A stretch of 64,000 nt of DNA from NCBI GenBank assembly GCA_051000815.1, contig JBPCNX010000013.1, positions 32,208 to 96,207 of the forward strand. Direction: 5' to 3'. A program made the translations under genes and the position numbers. Below the pieces are notes generated by a model. That model saw only the letters and a list, made by a program, of their open reading frames with translations, ran no database searches and had not been told where the DNA came from. Shown in pieces: positions 52,979 through 62,204 of this stretch; position 1 is the first letter of the stretch; each line of letters begins with the position of its first letter. Source of the stretch: PSRF01 sp051000815. GTDB lineage: Bacteria; Acidobacteriota; Blastocatellia; Pyrinomonadales; Pyrinomonadaceae.

Positions 52979-55900
52979 TCAAAAGGCCAGTCTAAGCCCC
53001 AGCTGAATTTGCCGGGACGAAGTTACAGTCGAACGGATGCGTCCGAAAGTGCTGAGCGCGGTTTCGCCGCTCGCGGCACCGGCAAAAGCCGTCAAGGTCG
53101 GCGGCGCAAAGTTCGCCCGATTGAAAAGATTAAAGGCCTCAACGCGAATCTGTAGTTTTGCCGAATCGCCCAGCCCGGGTAACTTCGTATTTTTTACTGC
53201 CGCCAGATCGAACGTTCGCAGGTTCGGGCCGATAAACGCGCCGCGTCCGGTATTGCCGAGCGAGCCCGCCGGCGGCACTGCAAAAGCCAAAGGGTTAAAG
53301 TACTGATCCGGACCACCCAACACAGCTGATTCATATGTGAAGCCCGGGGCCATCGACGCCCGATCGCGACCAATCCCGGGACCAAGCGAAGGCTGCCACA
53401 ATGAGCGCGAACGGTTTGCCTGCACAAATACAGTCAACGGATTGCCACTCCGCGCGTTCCCAATGCCTGCGAATTGCCAGCCGTCCAGGAGGGTCTTCGT
53501 CAAACCGGTCGTGTCGCGCGCAAAGGGAATGTCCCAGGTGAAGTTAACTACCCAGTTATGTTTTGCATGGTAGTCCGCAAGGCCTTTGTTGTAATTCAGA
53601 CCGGGAATTTCAGGAAATGCTGTCGTGGTTCCATTCGTGGCGTCGGAGAAAAACGTTGAAGCCTGCGTAGTATCGATGTTGCGCGAGAAAGTATACGACG
53701 ACTGAATGTTGAAGCTGCGATTCCAACGCTTGCGCACTTCAAAGATCATGGCGTTGTACCATGAATCGCCATCGCTGCTCTTGAGTTCTATGGTCGAGAA
53801 TGCCGTGTTGCGTCGCGGCGCATTTGCCGGATAGAAAGGCGTGCCGTCGGGATTGATTATTGGCACGGCGGTATTCACATCGTTGCTGCGCAGGAGGTGA
53901 ATACCTCTCGAGCCCGCGTAACCGAGCGTGACTACAGTGTCCCAAGGCAACTCGCGTTGCACACTTAAGTTGTAAACGTTCAAATAAGGATTATCGAGAT
54001 CAAACTGCACCGGCCGAATTGAATTGGCAAACGGACAGCCGAGTGGCGCCGCGGGAAATGCTGCCGTGCAATTCGGGTTACCCGCAAAACCAACAGCTAT
54101 GCGTGGGGTAGCCGGCGGATTTGTCACTGTCACGATCAGGTTCTGTTGGTTGTTTGTGTTGAAGTAAATGCCGTAGCCGCCGCGCACGCTCGTCTTATCG
54201 TCACCAAACACGTCCCAGGCAAAACCAACACGCGGACTGAGGTTTTTGTGCGTGGGGTTCTTGTAAAGCGTCCCGACGGTCGGGGCACGATCAGTCAGAG
54301 ACGGCAAAGCGGAGTCGCGCCCATAAATATCTACCGGCAAGGTTGTAGTTTCGTAACGCAAGCCGCCGTTCAGAGTCAGACGCGGATGCAGACGGAACGT
54401 GTCGTGGACGTAACCGGCAAAGAGGGTAAAGCGCCAGTAACGATCTAATGCACCGTTAGGTGTCAGCCCGAGAAAGCTCTGCGGATTGCGCGTCAGGAAG
54501 TTGCGCAGGTTTGCAAAGGTCCAGATGCCAAGTGAAAACGTGGGGTTCACCATGTTGTCCTGGTAGCGCTCAACGAGACCGCCGGCTTTGATTAGATGGC
54601 TTCCACGCGTGTGAACCATGCCCTGTTCAAACCCAAACAGGTTCTGCGTCAGCTTAACGCTGACGGATGTTTGAGGACCGAACCTGGGAATACCGCCGAT
54701 ATCGATGTTCCCGATCGAGTCGCGCCCGGGAATGAATGGTTGCAGCGTCTGCGTTGTGTTGCTGTCAACGTCCTGGCCGACACGAGTGCGCGCGAAGCTG
54801 AAGCGGGAGGTGTGAATCGTGCTCTCGCTTTGAATGAACCGATGTTCGGCTGTAAAAAAATGATTTCGCGATCTGAACGAACGGGGAAACTGCGGAAAGT
54901 CTGTCGCCAGCGCCTGGTCTGCATTATCGAAAGTATAGCGCGCGAAAGACTGATGCCGGTCGCTCCAAATGCGGTCGATACGGCCCTGGGTGAAGTGCTG
55001 GGTGATTTGACGGTTGAAACCAAAGTTGAATTCTGCCAGCCCACCGCCAAGATTCGCCCCGTTCGGCAAAGGAAACTCATCGAGATAAGGTCTTACAAAG
55101 GGATTGACGGTCACGGATCCGCCGGGGATGATTCCACTTCGCGCCGCCACGTCGGGTACCACAGTGGTGATCGTCTGTCCCAAATTTTCCCGTAGAGACT
55201 CGTAGCCGGCGAAAAAGAAAGTCTTGTCTTTCTTGATCGGTCCGCCAATGCTGCCACCATATTGATTACGCTTGAACTCCGGCTTCTTGCCACGGTCGAA
55301 AAAGTTGCGCGCGTCGAAGTTGTCGTTGCGATGAAAAAGGTAAAGGCTGCCGTGATAGTCGTTGCTGCCCGACTTGGAGACGACATTCACCTGGCCGCCT
55401 GAATTCCGGCCAAACTCCGCACCGTAGGAATTTGCCTCCACGCGAAACTCTCTGATCGTCTCAACGCCGAGCACAGTTCCGGCCGCGCTACCGGCAGGGC
55501 CGTTGGTGAAATCGTTCTGCGGCGTCCCGTCCAGGAGATAAACATTTGACCGGGGATCTTGTCCGTTAATGCTCATCCCGAGGCCGTGTGCCACGACCGA
55601 CCCGCCGTCGCGATGCGCGTAGGGGATTACGCCCGGTTGTAGAAAAGCCAGGTCTGTGTAGTTGCGGCCGTTTAGCGGCAAATCCCGAATCGCCTGTTCG
55701 GTGACGAGGTAACTCAGTTCGGCAGTTTGCGTATTCACCAGCGTTTCGCCGCTATTAATCGTGAGGTCGGCGGTCAGCGTGCTAACTTTCATCACGAGAG
55801 CCACTGTGGTGGTATCGTTGACTGTGAGCCTGACACCGGGAAAATCGACCGGCTCGAAGCCGGCAAACTCGGCGTGCAATGCATAGGCGCCCACAGGGAG

Positions 55901-56140
55901 TCCTGGAAAAACGAACCTTCCCTCGTCTTCGCTCGTAGTAGTTCGCGAAAGTCCGGTCTCGCTGTCGGTCGCGGTGACTTTGACACCGACCAGAACAGCA
56001 CCGTTTGTATCTCGTATATCTCCGGTGATGTTGCCGCTTGTTTGTGCAGAGGCATTAAGCGCAAGGAAAAATATAAGTCCGGCAAGGCAGAAAACTCTTT
56101 GAATATTGATTGGAAACGAAAGTCGCGAAAGATCCATCAT
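52979..56140 (-). CDS. Oar-like TonB-dependent receptor, second copy
   Basis: A 1,053-residue outer-membrane receptor. Signal peptide ends about NASAQ, a carboxypeptidase-regulatory domain follows (about 33-110, GDIRDTNGAVLVGVKVTATD), a plug (about 115-260, RDLPLNGRNYTDLAFLQPG, VYLLDGTPQNDF) and a barrel ending IQLGLRLAF. YGGSIGGPIKKDKTFFFAG is the Oar signature segment. Ligand unknown. I start at the second ATG (56140), eight bases after GGAG; the first ATG (56146) sits too near it. It is divergent from the third receptor, sharing a 233-bp upstream space. Confidence 0.93.
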   Translation of the reverse strand: MMDLSRLSFPINIQRVFCLAGLIFFLALNASAQTSGNITGDIRDTNGAVLVGVKVTATDSETGLSRTTTSEDEGRFVFPGLPVGAYALHAEFAGFEPVDFPGVRLTVNDTTTVALVMKVSTLTADLTINSGETLVNTQTAELSYLVTEQAIRDLPLNGRNYTDLAFLQPGVIPYAHRDGGSVVAHGLGMSINGQDPRSNVYLLDGTPQNDFTNGPAGSAAGTVLGVETIREFRVEANSYGAEFGRNSGGQVNVVSKSGSNDYHGSLYLFHRNDNFDARNFFDRGKKPEFKRNQYGGSIGGPIKKDKTFFFAGYESLRENLGQTITTVVPDVAARSGIIPGGSVTVNPFVRPYLDEFPLPNGANLGGGLAEFNFGFNRQITQHFTQGRIDRIWSDRHQSFARYTFDNADQALATDFPQFPRSFRSRNHFFTAEHRFIQSESTIHTSRFSFARTRVGQDVDSNTTQTLQPFIPGRDSIGNIDIGGIPRFGPQTSVSVKLTQNLFGFEQGMVHTRGSHLIKAGGLVERYQDNMVNPTFSLGIWTFANLRNFLTRNPQSFLGLTPNGALDRYWRFTLFAGYVHDTFRLHPRLTLNGGLRYETTTLPVDIYGRDSALPSLTDRAPTVGTLYKNPTHKNLSPRVGFAWDVFGDDKTSVRGGYGIYFNTNNQQNLIVTVTNPPATPRIAVGFAGNPNCTAAFPAAPLGCPFANSIRPVQFDLDNPYLNVYNLSVQRELPWDTVVTLGYAGSRGIHLLRSNDVNTAVPIINPDGTPFYPANAPRRNTAFSTIELKSSDGDSWYNAMIFEVRKRWNRSFNIQSSYTFSRNIDTTQASTFFSDATNGTTTAFPEIPGLNYNKGLADYHAKHNWVVNFTWDIPFARDTTGLTKTLLDGWQFAGIGNARSGNPLTVFVQANRSRSLWQPSLGPGIGRDRASMAPGFTYESAVLGGPDQYFNPLAFAVPPAGSLGNTGRGAFIGPNLRTFDLAAVKNTKLPGLGDSAKLQIRVEAFNLFNRANFAPPTLTAFAGAASGETALSTFGRIRSTVTSSRQIQLGLRLAF

Positions 56141-56373
56141 AAGCATTGCTCCGGTTTAATCATGCGGGCCATTAGGCCTCAATACGGCGCGTTCTAGCAA
56201 TCAGTTTCACACATTGCCTGAAATTTCGGCGACAGCGGTCAGTCTCCGGTAATTATCGCCAAGACTGACCAACTCTTCGCATCATCGCACTACCTGGTAA
56301 TAATACTCGGGCTGTTATTGAAACGAGTCCGAATTTTCGTAGCTCCCTCCGGGAACTAGTAAGGAGAACCACT

Positions 56374-59300
56374 TTGAGGTCAACAGCAGTTAAACTTCTG
56401 ATGCTGGCTTTGCTCTTCCTGTTGCCGTTAACGGCCGGCGCGCAAACTCATCGGGGCTCGGTGCGTGGGACCGTCACTGATCCGAATGGTGCGGCGATTC
56501 CTGGAGCTGAGATCACGATCATCAACCAGGCAACCGGCGAGACTCGAGTCGTTCCGAGCGGCTCCGGTGGGGAATACGCAGTTGTGTCGCTGGACGCCGG
56601 TGAATATCGAATGTCCTTCGCCGCAACAGGCTTCATGACGTTCCCTCAGGTGCTCACGCTGAAAGTCAATCAGGAACTCCGCGTCGACGCCCAATTGCAG
56701 GTGCCTTCCGTTCAGACAGACCAACAGATGGTCGTGGCCGGGCCTGATGATCTAAAGAAGGAATCAGCATCAATTGGAACCGTGATCGAAAACCGTCAGG
56801 TGAGCGGGCTGCCCCTCGACGGAAGAAACTTTTACGAATTAAGTCTTCTGGTGCCGGGGGCCGCGCCCGCGGCGCCGGGATCTGCAGGCTCAGTTCGCGG
56901 TGATTTTGCTTTCAACGTTAACGGCGCGCGGGAAGATAGCAACAACTTCCTGCTCGATGGTGTCTACAATCTCGACCCAAAACTTAACACGTTTGGCGTG
57001 CGTCCACCGGTCGATGCCATTCGTGAGTTTGAAATGCTCACGAGCAGCTACGACGCTTCCTTTGGTCGCAACCCCGGCGCTCAGGTGAATGTGGTCTTGA
57101 AGTCGGGGACGAATGAAGTGCACGGTTCGCTCTTCGAATTTCACCGCAACGCCGCTCTCGACGCGCGCAACTTTTTCGCGCCCGCGGGCGAGGCAAAACC
57201 CAAACACCTCCGCAACCAGTTTGGGGGCTCGATCGGCGGCCCGATCAGACGAGATCGCACCTTTATCTTTGGCGATTACGAAGGGACCCGTTCTCGCGAA
57301 GGGATCACGCGTATCACAAATGTGCCGACGGCTCAGGAGCGCAGTGGTGATTTTTCGCAAAGTCTTTTTGGTGTTCCGACCGATCCATTTACCGGGATGG
57401 CTTTTCCAGGCGGTGTAATCGATCCCTTACGTATTCACGCGGTGGGCCGCGCAATCGCGTCGCTCTATCCGTTGCCCAATCGCAACGTTCCGTTCGCGAA
57501 CTTCGTCTCTTCGCCCACCCAGCTGGACGACAACTATAGTTTCGACGTTCGCGTGGATCATCGTGTGTCTAATCGTGCTGACTTAACCTTCCGCTACAGC
57601 TTTGGCGATCGCAATCTCTTCGAACCATTCACGGGTCCGGCTCTCTCGCTGGTTCCGGGTTTCGGCGATTCTGTTAAGCGACGAAGTCAAAATGCGATGA
57701 CAGCACTGACCCTCGTGCTGACACCCAACCTGGTCAACGAGACTCGTCTGGCTTTTAGCCGGGTTGCGGCTTCCGTAACTCAGGAAGCGAGCCGTCTTAA
57801 TAGCGATCTGGGTCTTCCGACGATCTCACCCAACCCGCGCGATGCAGGCATGAGTTTCATCACGGTTACCGGGTTCTCGCCCCTCGGAGATGAGGGTAAC
57901 AATCCGCAAAACAGCGTTACGAATGTCTATCAGCTACTTAATAACTCCAGCTATGTTAACGGACAACATCTGATTAAGTTTGGCGGCGACGTTCGCTTTT
58001 CACAACAGAACGCCTTCCGCGATGTCGAGTCACGCGGGCGTTTGACCTTCTCGCCTTTTGCGCAAATCTCGGGGAACGCTCTCGCCGATCTACTACTCGG
58101 TTTCCCACTGTTCACAAGTGTCGCCCGCGTGGATAACCCGCAACACATTCGCACACAGAGTTACAACTTTTTCTTTAACGACAGCGTTCGCGTCACCCCC
58201 AGGCTTACGCTCACAGGTGGTCTGCGTTATGAGTTCAACTCACCGCCAGTCGATGCCGAAGACCGCGCGAATGTATACGACTTGAATTCACGCAATCTCG
58301 TTCGCGTCGGCACTAACGGCGTACCCCGGAGCGGAGTTGAACCGGACCGAAACAATTTTGCGCCGCGATTTGGATTGGCCTGGACCCTGGGCAAGGACGA
58401 AAAAACCGTCATCCGGGCAGGTTACGGCGTTTACTACAATCAATCGGCGCTCGCTCCAGGGGAGGCGTTGTATTTCAACTCGCCTTACTTTGATAACAAT
58501 ATTTTCTTCTCGTTGCCGGGCCTGCCGCTAACGTTAAGCGATCCCTTCCCCGCATTCTTCCCCTTCCCGTTACCCGATTCCGCCCTGGCGATTCAACGCG
58601 ATCTGCGGACTGCTTACATGCAGCATTGGAATTTCAATGTGCAGCGGGAACTCGGTCGCAATAGCGTTTTGGAACTGGCGTATGTTGGCTCCAAGGGTAC
58701 AAAGCTTTTGACTGCGCGCGACATCAATCAACCGCAACCGAGTGTGCTGCCGCCGGGATTGCCCTTTGTGCCGCGCCCTGATCCGCGTTTCGACGATATC
58801 AATCTGCTGGAATCAAGAGCGAACTCCAATTACCACAGCCTACAGGCGCGCTGGCAACAAAGACTTTCCCGAGGGCTGGCGGCACTGGTGTCCTATACGT
58901 GGGCGAAATCAATCGATGATGCTTCAAATTTCTTCAGCAGCGCGGGTGATCCAAACTTTCCGCAGAACAGCTACAACGTGAGCGCCGAACGCGGACCTTC
59001 GAATTTTGATGTGCGTCATCGCCTGTCGGTGAGTTATTCGTACGACTTGCCGTTCGGAAAAGGAAAGAGTCATCTGGCGGACAATGGTTGGCTGTCTACA
59101 CTGCTGACTGGGTGGCAAAGTTTCGGTATCGTCACGCTGCAATCCGGGCGTCCGTTTACGGTCGCGTTGCTTTCCGAAATTGACAACAGTGGCACGGGAC
59201 GTTCGATTCTTGGCTTTGGCGCGAATGACCGTCCGAATGTGGTGGGCGATCCGAACTCGGGATCAGGTTCATTAGAGCGGTGGTTCAACACCTCCGCGTT

Positions 59301-59565
59301 TGCCTTTCCGGCGCCAGGCACATTTGGTAATGCGGGAAGAAATATTCTTGACGGGCCCGGCTTTCAGAACGTGAACGCGTCCCTTGTGAAGAATACGAAC
59401 CTTACAGAACGCGTCAATCTTCAGTTTCGCGCTGAGGTCTTTAATCTCTTTAATCACCCAAACTTCAACTTGCCGGATAATTTTCTGGGCTCACCGACGT
59501 TTGGCCGGATAACCTCGGCGCGCGATCCGCGCCATATCCAGTTTGGTCTCAAGCTGTTGTTCTGA
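56374..59565 (+). CDS. Oar-like TonB-dependent receptor, third copy
   Basis: A 1,063-residue outer-membrane receptor: signal peptide ending near GAQ (residue 24), carboxypeptidase-regulatory domain (about 27-105, VRGTVTDPNGAAIPGAEITI), plug (about 115-250, GLPLDGRNFYELSLLVPG, FLLDGVYNLDPKLNTFG) and a barrel ending IQFGLKLLF. FGGSIGGPIRRDRTFIFG is the family signature. Start is TTG 56374 with AAGGAG seven bases upstream; no ATG fits. Divergent from the second receptor, so the two may be co-regulated from 56141-56373, where I see no clear operator. Confidence 0.93.
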   Translation: MRSTAVKLLMLALLFLLPLTAGAQTHRGSVRGTVTDPNGAAIPGAEITIINQATGETRVVPSGSGGEYAVVSLDAGEYRMSFAATGFMTFPQVLTLKVNQELRVDAQLQVPSVQTDQQMVVAGPDDLKKESASIGTVIENRQVSGLPLDGRNFYELSLLVPGAAPAAPGSAGSVRGDFAFNVNGAREDSNNFLLDGVYNLDPKLNTFGVRPPVDAIREFEMLTSSYDASFGRNPGAQVNVVLKSGTNEVHGSLFEFHRNAALDARNFFAPAGEAKPKHLRNQFGGSIGGPIRRDRTFIFGDYEGTRSREGITRITNVPTAQERSGDFSQSLFGVPTDPFTGMAFPGGVIDPLRIHAVGRAIASLYPLPNRNVPFANFVSSPTQLDDNYSFDVRVDHRVSNRADLTFRYSFGDRNLFEPFTGPALSLVPGFGDSVKRRSQNAMTALTLVLTPNLVNETRLAFSRVAASVTQEASRLNSDLGLPTISPNPRDAGMSFITVTGFSPLGDEGNNPQNSVTNVYQLLNNSSYVNGQHLIKFGGDVRFSQQNAFRDVESRGRLTFSPFAQISGNALADLLLGFPLFTSVARVDNPQHIRTQSYNFFFNDSVRVTPRLTLTGGLRYEFNSPPVDAEDRANVYDLNSRNLVRVGTNGVPRSGVEPDRNNFAPRFGLAWTLGKDEKTVIRAGYGVYYNQSALAPGEALYFNSPYFDNNIFFSLPGLPLTLSDPFPAFFPFPLPDSALAIQRDLRTAYMQHWNFNVQRELGRNSVLELAYVGSKGTKLLTARDINQPQPSVLPPGLPFVPRPDPRFDDINLLESRANSNYHSLQARWQQRLSRGLAALVSYTWAKSIDDASNFFSSAGDPNFPQNSYNVSAERGPSNFDVRHRLSVSYSYDLPFGKGKSHLADNGWLSTLLTGWQSFGIVTLQSGRPFTVALLSEIDNSGTGRSILGFGANDRPNVVGDPNSGSGSLERWFNTSAFAFPAPGTFGNAGRNILDGPGFQNVNASLVKNTNLTERVNLQFRAEVFNLFNHPNFNLPDNFLGSPTFGRITSARDPRHIQFGLKLLF

Positions 59566-59571
59566 GGGTTC

Positions 59572-59656
59572 GGCCACCGATGCACACGGATACGCACGGA
59601 TTAGATCCTACAAATTTTTGATCTCTGTGTTTCCATGTAATCTGTGGCTCGTATTT
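59572..59656. repeat. CACGGATTA palindromic repeat, copy 4 (diverged)
   Basis: GCCACCGATGCACACGGATA (59573-59592) and the inverse GATCTCTGTGTTTCCATGTA (59619-59638) continuing ATCTGTGGC are loosely paired arms between the third receptor and the NTF2-like gene. It is a weaker member of the CCGCGGATTACGCGGAT family. Confidence 0.6.
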
Positions 59657-59678
59657 CCTAAATCCAAAGGAGGCAATT

Positions 59679-60122
59679 ATGAAGAAGCTGGCTTTAGTAC
59701 TGGCAATCCTGATGGCGGGCGCGCTACTCGCCTGGTTGCCGGCTCGGGCGCAGAACGCCGAAGAAGCAGCGGTGCGACAGGCTATAGAACATTACTTTCG
59801 GGGACATGCCACCGGTCAGGGCGAGCACTTCCGCAAAGTATTTCATCCCGACGCTAAGCTTTTCGCCGTACGCGACGGCAAGTACTGGCAACTTACCAGC
59901 GAGGAATACATTACTCGCGCGCCGGGGAAGCCCCCTGCGGATGAAGCGCAACGCAAACGCAGCATTGAGAGCGTCGACATTTCGGGAAACGCCGCGATCG
60001 TAAAAGTAGTACTCGATTATCCGCAGACACGATTTGTAGATTACATGTCGATGCTGAAGATTGACGGGGAATGGCGAATCATTAACAAAACCTTTTACGC
60101 CGAACCGAAAGCCAAGCCATAG
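59679..60122 (+). CDS. Secreted NTF2-like (lumazine-binding-type) small protein
   Basis: A 147-residue protein with a signal peptide (to about ARAQ, residue 25) and a single cone-shaped NTF2-like fold: a helix EEAAVRQAIEHYFRGHATGQ, then strands with KVFHPDAKLFAV, SGNAAIVKVVLDYP and DGEWRIINKTFYAEP. It matches the putative lumazine-binding (Lumazine_bd_2) group, whose function is unknown. A strong AAGGAGG precedes ATG 59679. Its transcript ends in the palindrome at 60128-60205. Confidence 0.85.
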   Translation: MKKLALVLAILMAGALLAWLPARAQNAEEAAVRQAIEHYFRGHATGQGEHFRKVFHPDAKLFAVRDGKYWQLTSEEYITRAPGKPPADEAQRKRSIESVDISGNAAIVKVVLDYPQTRFVDYMSMLKIDGEWRIINKTFYAEPKAKP

Positions 60123-60127
60123 CAAAA

Positions 60128-60205
60128 CCCATCCACAGATTGCGCCGATTACACAGATTATTGCTTGGAATTGAATCTGCGTAATCGGCGAAATCTGTGG
60201 ATGGG
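60128..60205. repeat. 32-bp inverted repeat between convergent genes, copy 5
   Basis: CCCATCCACAGATTGCGCCG (60128-60147) continuing ATTACACAGATT, and its inverse at 60174-60205, differ at 2 of 32 positions around a 14-nt loop. It is a member of the CCGCGGATTACGCGGAT family, in the space between the NTF2-like stop (60122) and PQQ propeller 3 (60222). As with 50947-51065, it fits a shared two-way terminator. Confidence 0.88.
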
Positions 60206-60221
60206 TGTAGTGGCTCTTTCT

Positions 60222-61769
60222 TTACTGGGCCGCGATATCGTAGGCTGCCATTTGGGTCGCATTGCGCACGAGCAGCCGGCCATTGGAAATCGCAGGGTAG
60301 TTCCAGGTCTTACCTTCCAGCGCTGGGAAGCGCGCCACTTCCATGTACTGATCCGGTGTCGCCTTCACAAGCGCTAACTCGCCGGTATCCGTTGACACAA
60401 CCAGGTGACCGCTCGCTAAAATGACCTGGCCATAACCATAGCGACCGCCCTTCCACTTGCGCGTGCCTGTGCTGACATCAAGACAACTCAGAATACCTTC
60501 GTCCAAACCGTAAACGTGACCTTCATGAAGCACCGAGCTATTAAACTTGTTCTTCATGTTGATGTTTTCCCAGATGGTCTTGGCCGAAAGGCTGTTTCCG
60601 CTGCCCGAGACTTCAACGAGCGCCGCGCCCTTGCCGTAACCGGCGGAGATGAAGAAACGATTCTTGTCGACGGGGATAGGCTGCGAAACGTTGATGCCCA
60701 TATCCGTGTCCCAGGCGTAACTCCAAAGTAGCGAGCCGTCCTCGGGAACCAGTCCCAGAATTCGGGAAGAACTAACAACGACGATCTGCCTTCTCCCGGC
60801 GAGAGTCATGAGCATTGGTGATACATACGCCTGCGCATCGCTTTGAGATTTCCACACGGGCGCACCCGTCATCTTGTTGTAGGCAACGATCGACTTCCCG
60901 CCTGATCCCCCAGGCAACACGATCACTTTGTCATCAACCACGAGTGGCGATGCTGCCATCGCCCAGGGGAGATTGGACGCTCCATTCTCAGTCAGGATAT
61001 TACGTCCCCACGCAACAGCTCCTGTTTTTGCGTCCAGACAACGAAGTTCACCAGTAGCTCCGAGCGCATAGATGCGACCGTCGTCCCAGGTCGGAGTGGC
61101 GCGTGGTCCGTCGCCCGTCGAGTCGTTGTATTCAGCATTCCAACCCTTACTCCAAAGCTCGCGTCCTGTTGCGACATCGTATGACGAAACCACTTCCTGA
61201 CGCCGCCGCTGTTCGATCGTGTACGCGCGTCCGTCCGCAATAACGAACGAGGCATAACCGATACCGATAGGCTGCTTCCAAATCTGACGCAGACCGGTCG
61301 CCGGCCATTTCGTCAGCACAGCCATCTCATCGTATCTGCCGTCGCGATTGGGTCCGCGAAAGTTTGTCCAGTAGTTCCTGGTAGCATGGGCGGCGGCGTC
61401 ATCAGCCGCGGTGCCGGGCGCAGCATTCTGTCCAGGTGCAACACCGGGAGCAGCCGCCTGTTGTTGAGCAACCGGTGGTGCGGCTTGAGCTGCGGGAGTC
61501 GCCGCCGCTTCAGCCATTTGCCGTGCTCGATGCTGTTCAACCAGATCGTATTGAGCTTCGTTAGCACCCGATCTACGCCAAACAGTAAAAGCGTAAAAAT
61601 AGCCGGCGCCAAGAATCAGGATGCCTGCCGTTGCCAGGATCCTGGTGATTGGGCGAGTGTTTTGCCGGGTCCAGAGCAGCACCAGCCCAACTGGGGGCAG
61701 TATCACCGAGGCCGCGATGAGACCCGTTAGAGAGCGATACCAGGGTGCCGAGTCTTGTGAATCAAACAT
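60222..61769 (-). CDS. Membrane-anchored PQQ-type beta-propeller protein 3
   Basis: A 515-residue protein. Two N-terminal membrane helices (about 15-33 and 43-63) replace the signal peptide of its paralogues; an Ala/Pro/Gln-rich linker (about 85-125) follows, then FRGPNRDGRYDEM and propeller blades (TGRELWSKG, TGAVAWGRN, TGAPVWKSQ, DGSLLWSYA, TGTRKWKGG). It could tether a periplasmic propeller to the inner membrane. AAAGGAGATC precedes ATG 61769. Confidence 0.87.
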   Translation of the reverse strand: MFDSQDSAPWYRSLTGLIAASVILPPVGLVLLWTRQNTRPITRILATAGILILGAGYFYAFTVWRRSGANEAQYDLVEQHRARQMAEAAATPAAQAAPPVAQQQAAAPGVAPGQNAAPGTAADDAAAHATRNYWTNFRGPNRDGRYDEMAVLTKWPATGLRQIWKQPIGIGYASFVIADGRAYTIEQRRRQEVVSSYDVATGRELWSKGWNAEYNDSTGDGPRATPTWDDGRIYALGATGELRCLDAKTGAVAWGRNILTENGASNLPWAMAASPLVVDDKVIVLPGGSGGKSIVAYNKMTGAPVWKSQSDAQAYVSPMLMTLAGRRQIVVVSSSRILGLVPEDGSLLWSYAWDTDMGINVSQPIPVDKNRFFISAGYGKGAALVEVSGSGNSLSAKTIWENINMKNKFNSSVLHEGHVYGLDEGILSCLDVSTGTRKWKGGRYGYGQVILASGHLVVSTDTGELALVKATPDQYMEVARFPALEGKTWNYPAISNGRLLVRNATQMAAYDIAAQ

Positions 61770-61929
61770 CTGAAGATCTCCTTTGAAAAGGCGGGGGCAA
61801 GCTTACGAAGCAATCCGTTAACTAGAAAACGCCAGTGCGAACAAGGTTATTAACAGTTAGACGCAGCAACCGGCCAGGTTGTTCCCTACCCGGAAGGCTT
61901 TGACCCTTATTCTAACAAACCAGCACCGA

Positions 61930-62142
61930 AGGCGCGGCAGAAGGTAGCCAGGGGCGAGCGCGCAGCGCGCCCGCCCCTGGATCACGCGCAGATAGGGTTG
62001 AGCCCTGAACAGGGCGACAGAAGAGAGCACGCGTTGAACAGAGTCCGTGCTCTCCTCGCCCATTCAGGGCTCAGATTGTTGTGGTACGTGATCCAGGGGC
62101 GGCGCGCTGCGCGCTCGCCCCTGGCTACCTTCTGCCGCGCCT
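61930..62142. repeat. Long nested inverted repeat, 57-bp arms (MITE-like)
   Basis: Arms 61930-61986 and 62087-62142 are reverse complements with a single 1-nt indel; each contains an inner palindrome CCAGGGGCG...CGCCCCTGG around GCGCGCAGCGCGC. Inside them a second pair, TGAGCCCTGAA (61999-62009) and TTCAGGGCTCA (62063-62073), encloses GAGAGCACG/CGTGCTCTC. No coding frame. It occupies most of the 435-bp divergent-looking gap between PQQ propellers 3 and 4. Apart from it the gap holds nothing I recognise. Confidence 0.92.
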
Positions 62143-62204
62143 GCAGCGCTTGTGTTGAATCGGATAGCAGAGCAACCACCCGTTATGGATCTGTAGCGTG
62201 GTTC

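Noticed and set aside
54596..55195. A 199-residue plus-strand frame
   Set aside because: Antisense shadow of the second TonB receptor, which has clear plug and barrel motifs.
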